40,411 nt of DNA from UBA1672 sp964015995 (GTDB taxonomy: Bacteria; Pseudomonadota; Alphaproteobacteria; Micavibrionales; Micavibrionaceae). The translations under genes were made by a program, and so were the position numbers. The notes under the pieces were generated by a model. That model saw only the letters and a list, made by a program, of their open reading frames with translations, searched no databases and was not told the origin of the DNA. The stretch is taken from contig CAXHFH010000006.1 of the NCBI GenBank assembly GCA_964015995.1, positions 1 to 40,411 of the forward strand, in the 5' to 3' direction. Positions 31,727 through 40,354 of this stretch are shown piece by piece; position 1 is the stretch's first letter, and each line of letters opens with the position of its first letter.

Positions 31727-32003
31727 AACCTTATATCCTTTTAAAAATCGTTTTTTTCGAACGTATTAGCCTCCGACAGTATGATAAAACCGTATTTTGT
31801 CAACAGCCAAACCTGCATGCAAACGCCGTGAGTATTTGCCAAAACCCCACTTTTGTGCAATTATTACGTTCTGACGCTATTTTGGGTAATTTTATTACGT
31901 CAGTGGGGGCGTTTTTCTATACAAGTGTGGTTGTGATTTACAGCATGTTGCGTTGTGTGGCGCGGGCATGTTTTTGAATTATTTTGAATTGGGAGAGACA
32001 ATA

Positions 32004-32297
32004 ATGAAAAATCGTATCATCAGGCGAGAAGTGCGCTATATCATCGAGGAAATGAACGCGGCTTACAGCACGTTTTCCGAACATAATTATATGAACGCCG
32101 ACTATGCGGGGTTTGCAGGCATGGCCATTGGTGAGTTTCGCAATGCTTTGCGCAATCAGACGCTGACGCGTGAAGAGCTTGAAAGGATGCTGCGTGATGG
32201 TATTCAAAAGCACCGTCAAGAGGGCGAAGAAACAGACTGGGCACGCTTTCTTGCCTCGCATATGGCGCAAACATCGAACACGGATCGCTTGATTTAA
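32004..32297 (+). CDS. Small cytoplasmic protein, unknown
   Basis: 97 residues from the ATG at 32004, which has GGGAGA eight bases upstream; the frame opens earlier at 31953 but without a supporting site. The protein is helical and charged (RREVRYIIEEMNAAYSTFSEHNYMNADYAGFAG), ending in an acidic/basic helix. No family is recognised. It lies upstream of the rpsF promoter on the same strand. Confidence 0.62.
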   Translation: MKNRIIRREVRYIIEEMNAAYSTFSEHNYMNADYAGFAGMAIGEFRNALRNQTLTREELERMLRDGIQKHRQEGEETDWARFLASHMAQTSNTDRLI

Positions 32298-32348
32298 CGC
32301 TGGGCGCGCCTGTAACGGCTATTTTCCTATTAAAAATGCACAAAAAAC

Positions 32349-32376
32349 TTGCGTATTCCCGCAAGAACGCTATAGT
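32349..32376 (+). promoter_or_regulatory. Promoter of the rpsF-rpsR-rplI operon
   Basis: TTGCGT at 32349-32354 and TATAGT at 32371-32376 with a 16-base spacer make a good housekeeping-type promoter. It is 88 bases upstream of the rpsF start. The -35 box overlaps a perfect palindrome CTTGCG-TATTCC-CGCAAG at 32348-32365. Confidence 0.65.
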
Positions 32377-32423
32377 CTGCCCACTTTAATCAACCTCGCT
32401 GGTGATTAGGCATCATCAGCTTA

Positions 32424-32457
32424 GCTGTAGCAAAGGGTTACAGCACAACCCGGGAGG
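32424..32457 (+). promoter_or_regulatory. rpsF leader hairpin, candidate S6:S18 autoregulatory element
   Basis: GCTGTA (32424-32429) pairs with TACAGC (32439-32444); an alternative pairing GGGT/ACCC uses the loop and the bases before the GGAGG ribosome-binding site (32453-32457). The run ACCCGGGAGG gives an unpaired CCG near the start, a feature known in ribosomal S6:S18 leaders. The match was judged by eye and is tentative. Confidence 0.4.
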
Positions 32458-32464
32458 AAATGAC

Positions 32465-32851
32465 ATGCCTTATTATGAAACCGTGTTTATCGCACGGCAA
32501 GACCTGACGGAAGCACAAGTCAAAGATATGACGGAAGCTTTCTCTAAAATCATTACAGATGCAAAAGGTAAAATTACCAAGACTGAGTTTTGGGGATTGA
32601 AATCCTTTGCTTACCGTATCAACAAGGCGCGTAAAGGACATTACGTTCTGCTCGAGCTTGATACAGACAGTGAATCCTTGGTCGAGATGGAAAGACAAAT
32701 GCGTTTGCACGAAGATGTTGTGCGCTTTTTGACAATTCGTCTGGACGAGCTAACCGATGGCCCATCAGTTGTGATGGATAAAGGTGGTCGTGATGATGAT
32801 AAAAAACCAAGATTTGATAAAGATAAAAAATATAAGAAGGAGGCCGCGTAA
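32465..32851 (+). CDS. rpsF: 30S ribosomal protein S6
   Basis: 128 residues from the ATG at 32465, with GGAGG seven bases upstream. MPYYETVFIARQDLTEAQVKDM, then FWGLKSFAYRINKARKGHYVLLELD and RLHEDVVRFLTIRLDEL are S6 signatures. S6 pairs with S18 in the platform of the small subunit. The C-terminal 25 residues are a charged Asp/Lys tail, as in other alphaproteobacteria. Its stop overlaps the rpsR start (TAATG). Confidence 0.96.
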   Translation: MPYYETVFIARQDLTEAQVKDMTEAFSKIITDAKGKITKTEFWGLKSFAYRINKARKGHYVLLELDTDSESLVEMERQMRLHEDVVRFLTIRLDELTDGPSVVMDKGGRDDDKKPRFDKDKKYKKEAA

Positions 32852-33135
32852 TGTCTGCTGCTGATGCACCAACTGTAAAACGTCCGTTTTTCCGTCGCAA
32901 GAAAACTTGTCCTTTCACTGGCCCGAATGCGCCGGCGATTGATTGGAAAGATACACGTCTATTAGGCCGTTACATCTCGGAACGTGGGAAAATTATCCCA
33001 AGCCGTATCACTGCCGTATCTCAAAAGAAGCAACGTGAATTGGCGACAGCCATCAAACGAGCACGCTACATGGGATTACTGCCTTATGTTCAACATGACA
33101 CCGATCAGGGCCATCAAGGCCGCGGTCGTCGCTAG
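32851..33135 (+). CDS. rpsR: 30S ribosomal protein S18
   Basis: 94 residues. The core IDWKDTRLLGRYISERGKIIPSRITAVSQKKQRELATAIKRARYMGLLPY is S18 beyond doubt. The N terminus contains RPFFRRKKTCPF. An AAGGAGG ribosome-binding site lies inside the end of rpsF, and the start overlaps the rpsF stop, so S6 and S18 are made together, as needed for their heterodimer. Confidence 0.97.
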   Translation: MSAADAPTVKRPFFRRKKTCPFTGPNAPAIDWKDTRLLGRYISERGKIIPSRITAVSQKKQRELATAIKRARYMGLLPYVQHDTDQGHQGRGRR

Positions 33136-33156
33136 GTCGAGATTTGGAGAAAAACT

Positions 33157-33804
33157 ATGTCTACACAAGTTATTTTATTGGAGCGCGTAGAAAAGCTCGG
33201 TGAGCTTGGCGAAATCGTCAACGTGAAACCTGGTTATGCTCGTAACTACTTGTTGCCGCAAAAGAAAGCTTTGCGTGCAAGTAAGGAAAACGTTGCATAT
33301 TTCGAAGCACAAAAGAAAACACTCGAAGCTGAGAACGAGAAGAAGAAAAAAGAAGCAGAAAAGTTTGCTAAGAAGATTGACGGCATTACAGTGCCTGTTA
33401 TTCGTCAGGCATCAGAAGCTGGTCAGCTTTTCGGTTCTGTGAACTCTCGTGATATTTCTATTGCCGTTTCCGAAGAATCAAAGGAAACAATCACACGTAA
33501 TATGGTTGATCTTAACCAAAATATCAAAACAATCGGTCTTATTCCGGTTGCTGTTGTTTTGCACCCAGAAGTTAAGGTTGAAGTGATCGTGAACATTGCT
33601 CGTACTGTTGAAGAAGCCGAAATTCAGGCGAAGACAGGTCGCGCATTGGTTGCAGAAGCTGCTGAGCCGGAAACAATTGAAGAGGTTGTTCAAGCTGCAG
33701 AATCTGAAATCGTTGAAGATGACGCAAATCCTGAGGTTGGTGATGATTCTGAAGGTGAAAAAGCCGAAGATGATGCCGCAGCAAAAAAAGATGATGAGGG
33801 TTAA
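33157..33804 (+). CDS. rplI: 50S ribosomal protein L9 with long acidic tail
   Basis: 215 residues. The N-terminal domain (ILLERVEKLGELGEIVNVKPGYARNYLLPQKKA) and the long Lys/Glu helix are typical of L9, as is the C-terminal domain up to VIVNIARTVEEAEIQAKTG near residue 160. L9 is normally about 150 residues; the extra 55-60 residues form an Ala/Glu/Asp tail ending in AAAKKDDEG. Acidic L9 tails of varying length are found in alphaproteobacteria. TGGAGA seven bases upstream supports the start. A strong terminator follows. Confidence 0.96.
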   Translation: MSTQVILLERVEKLGELGEIVNVKPGYARNYLLPQKKALRASKENVAYFEAQKKTLEAENEKKKKEAEKFAKKIDGITVPVIRQASEAGQLFGSVNSRDISIAVSEESKETITRNMVDLNQNIKTIGLIPVAVVLHPEVKVEVIVNIARTVEEAEIQAKTGRALVAEAAEPETIEEVVQAAESEIVEDDANPEVGDDSEGEKAEDDAAAKKDDEG

Positions 33805-33869
33805 TATAAGGCCTGATAACCTTTGTTCGTGACTATCCCCGATATTCACACCCTATAAAGAATGAAGAG

Positions 33870-33904
33870 CTAGCAGATGCGGTACGTGTCTGCTAGTTTT
33901 TTTT
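33870..33904 (+). terminator. Rho-independent terminator after rplI
   Basis: CTAGCAGA and TCTGCTAG form an 8-bp stem with an 11-base loop, followed by eight T. The T-run ends one base before the ATG of dnaB, so the hairpin occupies the place where a ribosome-binding site would lie. Confidence 0.9.
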
Positions 33905-33905
33905 G

Positions 33906-35402
33906 ATGAGTACAGATACAGCATTTCAAACCATTGCGGGTGCGCAAGTTTCCGCCAATGAACAGCCCGATAATCCGCACTACCGGATGTTACCCCACAA
34001 CCAAGATGCAGAGCAGGGATTGCTCGGCGCGCTTTTGGTGAACAACAACGCCTATGAAAAGGTGTCGGATCTCTTGAAGGCCGAACATTTCTTCATGCCC
34101 GTGCATCAGCGCATCTATACCGCCATTATGCAGTTCGTCGAACGCGGACAAACGGCATCGCCTGTGACGCTGAAGGGGTATTTCGAAAAGGACGAAGACC
34201 TTGCCGATCTTGGTGGTGGCGTTTATTTGGCTGACCTTGCCGACAGTATCGCCAGTATCATCAATGTGCGTGATTACGCGGAAACGGTATATCAACTTTT
34301 CATGCGCCGTGAATTAATTGGGCTGGGTGAGGATATTGTCAATGATGCCCATGCGCATCGTTTGGATGCCGCGCCGATGGATACAATCGAAGAGGCGGAA
34401 AGCAGGCTGTTTTCTCTCGCGGAAAGTGGCGAATCAAAGGGCGGGTTTACCTCTCTACGTGATTCTGTATTGGTCTCGATTGAGGTAGCGGAGAAGGCAT
34501 TTAAAACCAAGGGGCATGTGACCGGTTATACAACAGGTTTACGTGATATGGATAAACAGCTTGGTGGGCTTCACCCGTCTGATTTGATTATTCTGGCCGG
34601 ACGACCATCAATGGGAAAGACGGCTTTGGCGACCAATATGGCGTTTAACTCTGCGCGTGCTTATGCGCAATCGGGCGGTAAGGAGGGCGCGCGCGTCGGA
34701 TTTTTCTCGCTTGAGATGGCATCCGATCAGCTTGCCACGCGTATTTTGGCAGATGTTGCGAATATTTCCGGTCATGCGATCAAGCAGGGGGATATTAAGC
34801 AAGAGGATTTTCAGAACTTCGTAAAAGCGAGTCAGCAACTCTCGCAAATTCCTCTTTATATTGATGACACGCCCGCCTTGACGATTGGTGCCGTGCGTAC
34901 ACGTTCACGGCGATTAAAACGTCAACATGGTCTTGATATGGTGGTGGTTGATTACCTTCAGCTCTTGCGCGGGACAGGGTCACGTCAGGCGGAATCCAAC
35001 CGTGTTCAGGAAGTTGCCGAAATTACACGTGGACTAAAAGCCATCGCAAAGGAACTGCAAATCCCTGTTCTTGCCCTGTCACAGCTTTCGCGTGCGGTAG
35101 AGCAGCGCGAGGATAAGCGTCCGATGTTGTCTGACTTGCGGGAATCAGGGTCGATTGAGCAAGATGCGGACGTGGTGATGTTTGTTTACCGTGAGGAATA
35201 TTATCTGCACCGCGCGGAGCCTGATATAGGCACCGAAAAACATATGCAGTGGCAGGAAAAATGTGAACGCGCCTTGAATATCGGTGAATGTATTGTTGCC
35301 AAGGCTCGTCACGGTCCGATCGGCTCGGTGCGCATGCACTTTGACGGGCATGTCACAAGGTTCAGTGATTTGGACGAACATCACGATACGCAAAGATTCT
35401 AG
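33906..35402 (+). CDS. dnaB: Replicative DNA helicase DnaB
   Basis: 498 residues. DnaB unwinds the template at the replication fork as a hexamer. The N-terminal helical domain begins MLPHNQDAEQGLLGALL near residue 28; the RecA-like domain has Walker A GRPSMGKT at 232-239, GFFSLEM, the Walker B VVVDYLQLL and the late signatures ALSQLSRAVEQREDKRPMLSDLRESGSIEQDADVVMF. No intein is present. The ATG at 33906 has no ribosome-binding site because a terminator lies right before it; the Met at residue 28 (33987) is another possible start and would still keep the conserved domain. Confidence 0.96.
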   Translation: MSTDTAFQTIAGAQVSANEQPDNPHYRMLPHNQDAEQGLLGALLVNNNAYEKVSDLLKAEHFFMPVHQRIYTAIMQFVERGQTASPVTLKGYFEKDEDLADLGGGVYLADLADSIASIINVRDYAETVYQLFMRRELIGLGEDIVNDAHAHRLDAAPMDTIEEAESRLFSLAESGESKGGFTSLRDSVLVSIEVAEKAFKTKGHVTGYTTGLRDMDKQLGGLHPSDLIILAGRPSMGKTALATNMAFNSARAYAQSGGKEGARVGFFSLEMASDQLATRILADVANISGHAIKQGDIKQEDFQNFVKASQQLSQIPLYIDDTPALTIGAVRTRSRRLKRQHGLDMVVVDYLQLLRGTGSRQAESNRVQEVAEITRGLKAIAKELQIPVLALSQLSRAVEQREDKRPMLSDLRESGSIEQDADVVMFVYREEYYLHRAEPDIGTEKHMQWQEKCERALNIGECIVAKARHGPIGSVRMHFDGHVTRFSDLDEHHDTQRF

Positions 35403-35411
35403 GGGGCGTTC

Positions 35412-36482
35412 ATGAGCGCACTTAGTGGTGAGTTGACGATTGATCTGGACGCGGTTCGGCACAATTACAAAATTTTACAAGATAAGGTGGGTGCAAACTG
35501 CATTGTTGCGCCATCGGTGAAGGCTAATGCCTATGGCCTTGGCGCGGTGCATGTTGTTCCTGCCTTATATGAGGCAGGCGCACGTTCGTTTTTCGTTGCG
35601 ACTATTGATGAGGGTATAGAGCTTCGATCACTTTTTCTTGATACCGAAATTTATATTCTCAATGGTTTTGTAGAAACAGCGCGCGATGTTTATCACGAAT
35701 ATAATCTTACCCCCGTGCTCAATTCTTTGCATGACATTAGGGTGTACGGGCAGGGCGCAGCCGTTTTGCATTTTGATACAGGTATGAACAGGCTTGGTAT
35801 TTCTGGTGATGAAGCAGAAATTATCACATCAGATTTATCTATGCTTGATAATATTGATGTCAAATATGTCATGAGCCACTTTGTGTCGTCTGAGGAATCG
35901 CAAAACCCGACTAACGCAGATCAATTTGCGTGGTTTCAAACAATTATGACGCATTTTTCGGATACCAAATTTTCGATGTGCAATTCCGGCGGGGTGTTCT
36001 TATCGCCTGATACTCATCTGGATTTGGTGCGTCCAGGGATTGCGCTTTATGGCGGTCATCCGTCTGATTCTGTGGCTGAAAACCCAATGAATCCGGTCGT
36101 ATCGTTAAACGTGCCCGTTTTGCAAATCCATAGTGTAAAATTAGGTGAAACCGCAGGATATAACAGCACGCATCGTTTTCATAAAAATGGCAATGTCGCG
36201 GTTATGTCAATCGGCTATGCTGATGGGCTTTTCCGCGCGATTAGTAACGAGGGCGCACTTTATTGGAAGGGCTATAAATTGCCTGTTCGCGGGCGTGTGT
36301 CGATGGATTTGGTGATTTGTGATTTAGGCGCTGTACCTGAAGCAGAATACCCGAAAATCGGTGACATGATAGAGGTTATAGGCCCGCATCAAACCATTGA
36401 TGATCTGGCGCAATCGGCGGGCACGATATCATACGAAATATTGACCGCGCTCAGAGCGCGGTACAAAAGAATTTATGTTTGA
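35412..36482 (+). CDS. alr: Alanine racemase
   Basis: 356 residues. It converts L-alanine to D-alanine for peptidoglycan. The PLP lysine is K37 in SVKANAYGLG, MNRLGI follows in HFDTGMNRLGISG, and the second catalytic Tyr is in SIGYADGLFRA; the C-terminal RGRVSMDLVICDL block is also typical. The gene begins nine bases after the dnaB stop, so both share a transcript. The last codons contain an 8-bp GC-rich hairpin (36444-36462) that might act at the transcript end. It converges with the 737-residue repeat protein 13 bases further on. Confidence 0.96.
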   Translation: MSALSGELTIDLDAVRHNYKILQDKVGANCIVAPSVKANAYGLGAVHVVPALYEAGARSFFVATIDEGIELRSLFLDTEIYILNGFVETARDVYHEYNLTPVLNSLHDIRVYGQGAAVLHFDTGMNRLGISGDEAEIITSDLSMLDNIDVKYVMSHFVSSEESQNPTNADQFAWFQTIMTHFSDTKFSMCNSGGVFLSPDTHLDLVRPGIALYGGHPSDSVAENPMNPVVSLNVPVLQIHSVKLGETAGYNSTHRFHKNGNVAVMSIGYADGLFRAISNEGALYWKGYKLPVRGRVSMDLVICDLGAVPEAEYPKIGDMIEVIGPHQTIDDLAQSAGTISYEILTALRARYKRIYV

Positions 36483-36495
36483 TAATTTCCGAGGC

Positions 36496-38709
36496 TTATC
36501 CGCCTAGTGATTGAGTTTGCACCGTCGCATCAGCACCAACAAGCAATTCTTGGTTTTCTTCTGGTGCGGGTGTTAGTGAAACTGCAAGTTCTTGTTCTTG
36601 AACACCACTTTCAATGTCATTTACCGCTTGCGTGGCTGCAAAAAACTCTTGGTTTACTTCTGAGTAGATTGAGCCGGCTGTAGGGCTGATCGTTGTGCCT
36701 GCTGAATTACCGTGATACTCCGAAACCAGGCCGTATAGTTGGCCGTCAAGCGTTGAGCGCTCTTCCATGAGGCGTTGATATTCAGGATCAGCCGCAAGCT
36801 TTTCTTCATAGGCGGCGTAACCAGCATCAAATATTCCTTGTTCTTCTGAGGTGTCGTACCAACTGGCCGTTTCTTGATCAGAGACTGTGTTGTAAGATGC
36901 TGTGAATTCTTGCATGCGGCCATCTTTCATAGCTTCGTATGTGACATCTGTTGCCTTTACGCGCTCTATGACAGCTTCCAATTCATCTGACACTGTGTCA
37001 AATCGTTCTTTGGCAGCATCCCATCTATCTCCTACGCCAGCTTTAGCAGCGGTAGCGGCATCCAAGCGCGCTTGTGCTGCTTCTATGCCGTTTTCCTGCA
37101 AGGCAGCGTTGTAAGCTGTTTCATAATTAGCGACGATCATTTTCTCATCATTCGATAACATGCCACCGTCATCTCGTAATTCTTCAAAACGTTCATATGA
37201 TACAGGAATTGTTGGATTGTCTGTATTTCTTGCTTCTAATGAAACCAGTAAATCGGAATCAGTCGCTGATATGAAGGAATCCTCGATTGTTTCTAGTCGC
37301 GGGCCGAATACATTTGGTATGCCGTCCAGTTCACTGGAAATAGGGACAGGGGCAAGTGGTCCGAGAGTATCGCTCGTGCCTAGGGTGCTACCGTTAAGGG
37401 CATCGTCTTCAATGACCATGGCGACTTGTGTTGTTTCAACTGTTGCGATTGATGTTCTGATCGCTGCTAATTGTTCATTGCCGACGCCTTCGGGCACAGT
37501 AAATTCAATGTTGGCTGCGTGAAGTTGTGCTTTAAGAGTATCGACATCGTTCTGTAAAGTCTCAGTTTCTGTTTTATAAGCTTCATTTGCTGCCAAATGC
37601 GCTTCCAGTGCAGCAGTATCAAACCCCGTTGTATCTGCACCAACCATACGCGTATATTCTTCTTGTCTTTCTTGTAGAATCTCTTCTTGTGCGGTTAATC
37701 CAATTTCGTCCGCACGTGCTTTCATGGCTTCACCGTAGGCCAAAGTAACAAGATTATCTTCTGCCGTACCAGCTTCGCTTGTCGCGACTGCGCTTAAATA
37801 TTCGTACTGTGCGTAATTCATTGTGACTGTGCGGCTGTTATTGTCGGCCACGTTTTCATCAACGTTAGACCCGTTATCTGCGAGTTGTACCGTCGCGGGG
37901 TCAATGTCTATTGCAGCGTATAGCGTTTGTAGATTGCCGTTCAGTTGACCTGCATTATCAACAAATTTTTGTGCATCTTCCGCCGTTACGCCGTTTGCTT
38001 CGAGGTATGTTTGTACCAAAGTCGCGTCGTAAACACCTGTTATTTCTTCGCCATCACGTCCTGCTGCGCGCTCGGATAGGATTACAAGTTTCTGTAATGC
38101 CTCGCTTGTGCCCTTACCAAGGATACCGTCGGCTTCGCCCGTTTGGTAATTACCGATTTCATCGGCTTGCATGTCGATCTGCTCAAGAATTTGACCTGTG
38201 AAGATCACTTCTTGCATGGCAGTAATTTGATCTTTTAATGGTGATGTTGAAAATGTAGGGGGCGGTGTGCCTTGTGTAATGGAAACGGCGCCTTCTGCCA
38301 TATTTCTGAATTGTGCGACATTGAGCTCTCTGGCTACTGTGTCGTTGCGAATGATAGCTTCGTCATAATTTTCGTTAAACTCACCACCGGGGAATATGGA
38401 TTGGATACTGCCGGAGAATTGTTCGGCTGCTTCCGGACTTGCATATTTTTCGATGTAGGCCGTAATGAGGGGCGCGCTGTCTGCGTTATAGCCTGTTGTC
38501 ATTTCAGTTGGATCGATGCCTGCTTCAATTTGTGCCATGATCGCTAGAGTATTCAGTGCAGTCGCTGTACCGTTTCCGAGTATACCGTCGGGAACACCTT
38601 CGCTGTCGCCAATGCTTCCTGCTGTAATGGATCGGAAGCCAAGGTCTTGAAGATTATCAATAAGAACCTGTTGAAGTAAAACTACATCGTTTGCTTGTGT
38701 TTCTGCCAT
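36496..38709 (-). CDS. Large acidic repeat protein with peptidoglycan-binding-like motifs, unknown
   Basis: 737 residues, very acidic, almost no cysteine, no signal peptide. Two copies of a roughly 100-residue unit are visible (about 7-106 and 160-264), each with PDGILGNGTATALNTL or ADGILGKGTSEALQKL followed by a helical part and a YIEKYASPEAAEQF / YLEANGVTAEDAQKF pair. The DGILGxGTxxAL core recalls the DGxxGxxTxxAl motif of PG_binding_1 domains. The rest is Ala/Glu-rich helix with likely coiled coils (about 330-410 and 535-600) and a Gln/Thr/Pro-rich end. It lies between alr and the VanX-like gene, so a cell-wall role is a reasonable but unproven idea. How it would leave the cell is unclear. 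Confidence 0.75.
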   Translation of the reverse strand: MAETQANDVVLLQQVLIDNLQDLGFRSITAGSIGDSEGVPDGILGNGTATALNTLAIMAQIEAGIDPTEMTTGYNADSAPLITAYIEKYASPEAAEQFSGSIQSIFPGGEFNENYDEAIIRNDTVARELNVAQFRNMAEGAVSITQGTPPPTFSTSPLKDQITAMQEVIFTGQILEQIDMQADEIGNYQTGEADGILGKGTSEALQKLVILSERAAGRDGEEITGVYDATLVQTYLEANGVTAEDAQKFVDNAGQLNGNLQTLYAAIDIDPATVQLADNGSNVDENVADNNSRTVTMNYAQYEYLSAVATSEAGTAEDNLVTLAYGEAMKARADEIGLTAQEEILQERQEEYTRMVGADTTGFDTAALEAHLAANEAYKTETETLQNDVDTLKAQLHAANIEFTVPEGVGNEQLAAIRTSIATVETTQVAMVIEDDALNGSTLGTSDTLGPLAPVPISSELDGIPNVFGPRLETIEDSFISATDSDLLVSLEARNTDNPTIPVSYERFEELRDDGGMLSNDEKMIVANYETAYNAALQENGIEAAQARLDAATAAKAGVGDRWDAAKERFDTVSDELEAVIERVKATDVTYEAMKDGRMQEFTASYNTVSDQETASWYDTSEEQGIFDAGYAAYEEKLAADPEYQRLMEERSTLDGQLYGLVSEYHGNSAGTTISPTAGSIYSEVNQEFFAATQAVNDIESGVQEQELAVSLTPAPEENQELLVGADATVQTQSLGG

Positions 38710-38805
38710 ATCACCCTCTTAAATTACGGTTCTTATACGAACTCTATAAATTTTTACTATAAGTCACTATAGAATATGACAAAAAAAACGCAAATTGTAT
38801 GTGTG

Positions 38806-39462
38806 CTATTTTATCAGGCGCATATGAGCAGGAAGATTATCATCTGACAGCGGAGCATATTCGGTGTAAACGTTTGCAGGTAAACGAAAATCCCACCATT
38901 CTTCAGAGAGTAGATGAAGCGGCGTTTTTGAAGGTTTGGCAGCGCTCGTCATGCTTTCATCCAGTATGGCGCGGTTCTTTTTGATGTGCTCGGGGTGATT
39001 ATACGCTCTGTGGGCTTCTTTGGTCATCGAATCAAAAGGCGTGCCCATATCAATGAGTTCACCCTCAAGCGTTTCAAGCCCGATATCAATGGCCATGCCA
39101 CGCGGATGACCGCCTGTACCGGGCGTAGAGAGCATGCGCGGCTCTTGTATCCAATGTGGGTTTTCACGTGCACGTTTGGTGCGCATCATTTTTTCTTGAG
39201 CATTGGTGGTGCGTAATCCATCGTAAAGAATAAAGCGTGCGTTATGTGTATTAAAACAATGCTTTGCCGCGCGACATACAATCTCTGCCAGAGTTTTATG
39301 GAGCCACAAGCGAGCGTTGCTTTTGTATATTTGTTCCGCGAAGAGCAAATTATCCGCATGCGCATAGGCCAGATCGATGCGGTAATTATAGTGATCGGCG
39401 GCATCATGCATACACACAAGATCATCAATCGGAATGGATTTGGTATTATTCATGGTTATCAT
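38806..39462 (-). CDS. VanX/DdpX-like D-Ala-D-Ala dipeptidase (M15D) with altered zinc ligand
   Basis: 218 residues, cytoplasmic. The M15D order is present: YDGLR84 (the VanX Arg71 region), GGH119PRGMAID126 for two zinc ligands, and EE188WWD191F for the catalytic Glu and third ligand. VanX has Glu-Trp-Trp-His at this last site; here the His is Asp. Family enzymes cut D-alanyl-D-alanine. The neighbour alr makes D-Ala, so turnover of the dipeptide is a sensible role. The ATG at 39453 is an equally good start; neither has a clear ribosome-binding site. Whether the Asp keeps zinc is untested, and some relatives may share it. Confidence 0.82.
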   Translation of the reverse strand: MITMNNTKSIPIDDLVCMHDAADHYNYRIDLAYAHADNLLFAEQIYKSNARLWLHKTLAEIVCRAAKHCFNTHNARFILYDGLRTTNAQEKMMRTKRARENPHWIQEPRMLSTPGTGGHPRGMAIDIGLETLEGELIDMGTPFDSMTKEAHRAYNHPEHIKKNRAILDESMTSAAKPSKTPLHLLSEEWWDFRLPANVYTEYAPLSDDNLPAHMRLIK

Positions 39463-39564
39463 CGTGGATTGCAGACATATTACGAAAGTTGAGTATAGAC
39501 GAGAATTGTGAATTCCTTTAGTGTTTTGATGTTTTGAATAAAGATCGGGTTTTCAGCTAGAAAT

Positions 39565-40354
39565 ATGACATCACAAGCGACCATCACTGATATAGACAGC
39601 AAGCCGTCAGGCGGGCCTATCACGGCATTGTTGAATTTTTGTGGCATGATTGGCGCAGGTCTATTGAATTTCTTGGCAGCGACTGGGCGTCTTGGCGCAT
39701 TCACAGGCCGCAGTGTGGCAAACTGTTTTGCGCCGCCTTTCTACCCCTCACAATTAATGCGCCAATTAACTGATATTGGATATTATTCCTTGCCTGTTGT
39801 TGGTATGACGGCTCTGTTCACAGGGATGGTTCTGGCGTTGCAGAGTTATACCGGATTTACAAGATTTAACGCAGAGAGTGCGATTGCGGGTGTGGTTGTG
39901 TTGTCTATCACTCGTGAATTATCACCTGTTCTGGCCGGATTAATGGTGGCGGGACGCGTAGGTGCGGCGATTGCTGCGGAAATTGGGACGATGCGCGTGA
40001 CCGAGCAAATTGACGCGCTGCGCACCTTGTCGGTTAATCCCTTTAAATACCTTATCGCGCCGCGTGTGATCGCGGCGACACTGACTTTGCCGATACTGGT
40101 TTTGGTTGGTGATATCATCGGCGTTTATGGCGGTTATATTGTTTCGATTTACTCGCTTGGGTTTTCACCAGCCAGTTATTTGACCCAAACATGGGATGTT
40201 GTCACGCAAATGGATGTTGTATCTGGTTTGTGGAAGGCGGCGGCGTTCGGGTTTATTGTCTCTATCATGGGATGTTATCATGGCTTTAACTCGGCGCGCG
40301 GCGCTCAAGGGGTTGGTGCGGCAACAACCAATGCGGTTGTTTCATCCTCTAATT
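39565..40354 (+). CDS. mlaE: MlaE-family ABC transporter permease, 3'-truncated by contig end
   Basis: 263 codons of a MlaE (Ttg2B) permease, which works with an MlaF ATPase and MCE proteins to move phospholipids between the inner and outer membranes. GMVLALQSYTGFTRF, then ITRELSPVLAGLMVAGRVGAAIAAEIGTMRVTEQIDALRTLSVNPFKYLIAPRV is the core family block, and GFNSARGAQGVGAATTNAVVSS is just short of the normal C-terminal end. The apparent tail SYTHLTLPTNPEV is translated adapter and not protein. The related genes mlaF and radA often follow in alphaproteobacteria and would lie beyond the contig. Confidence 0.93.
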
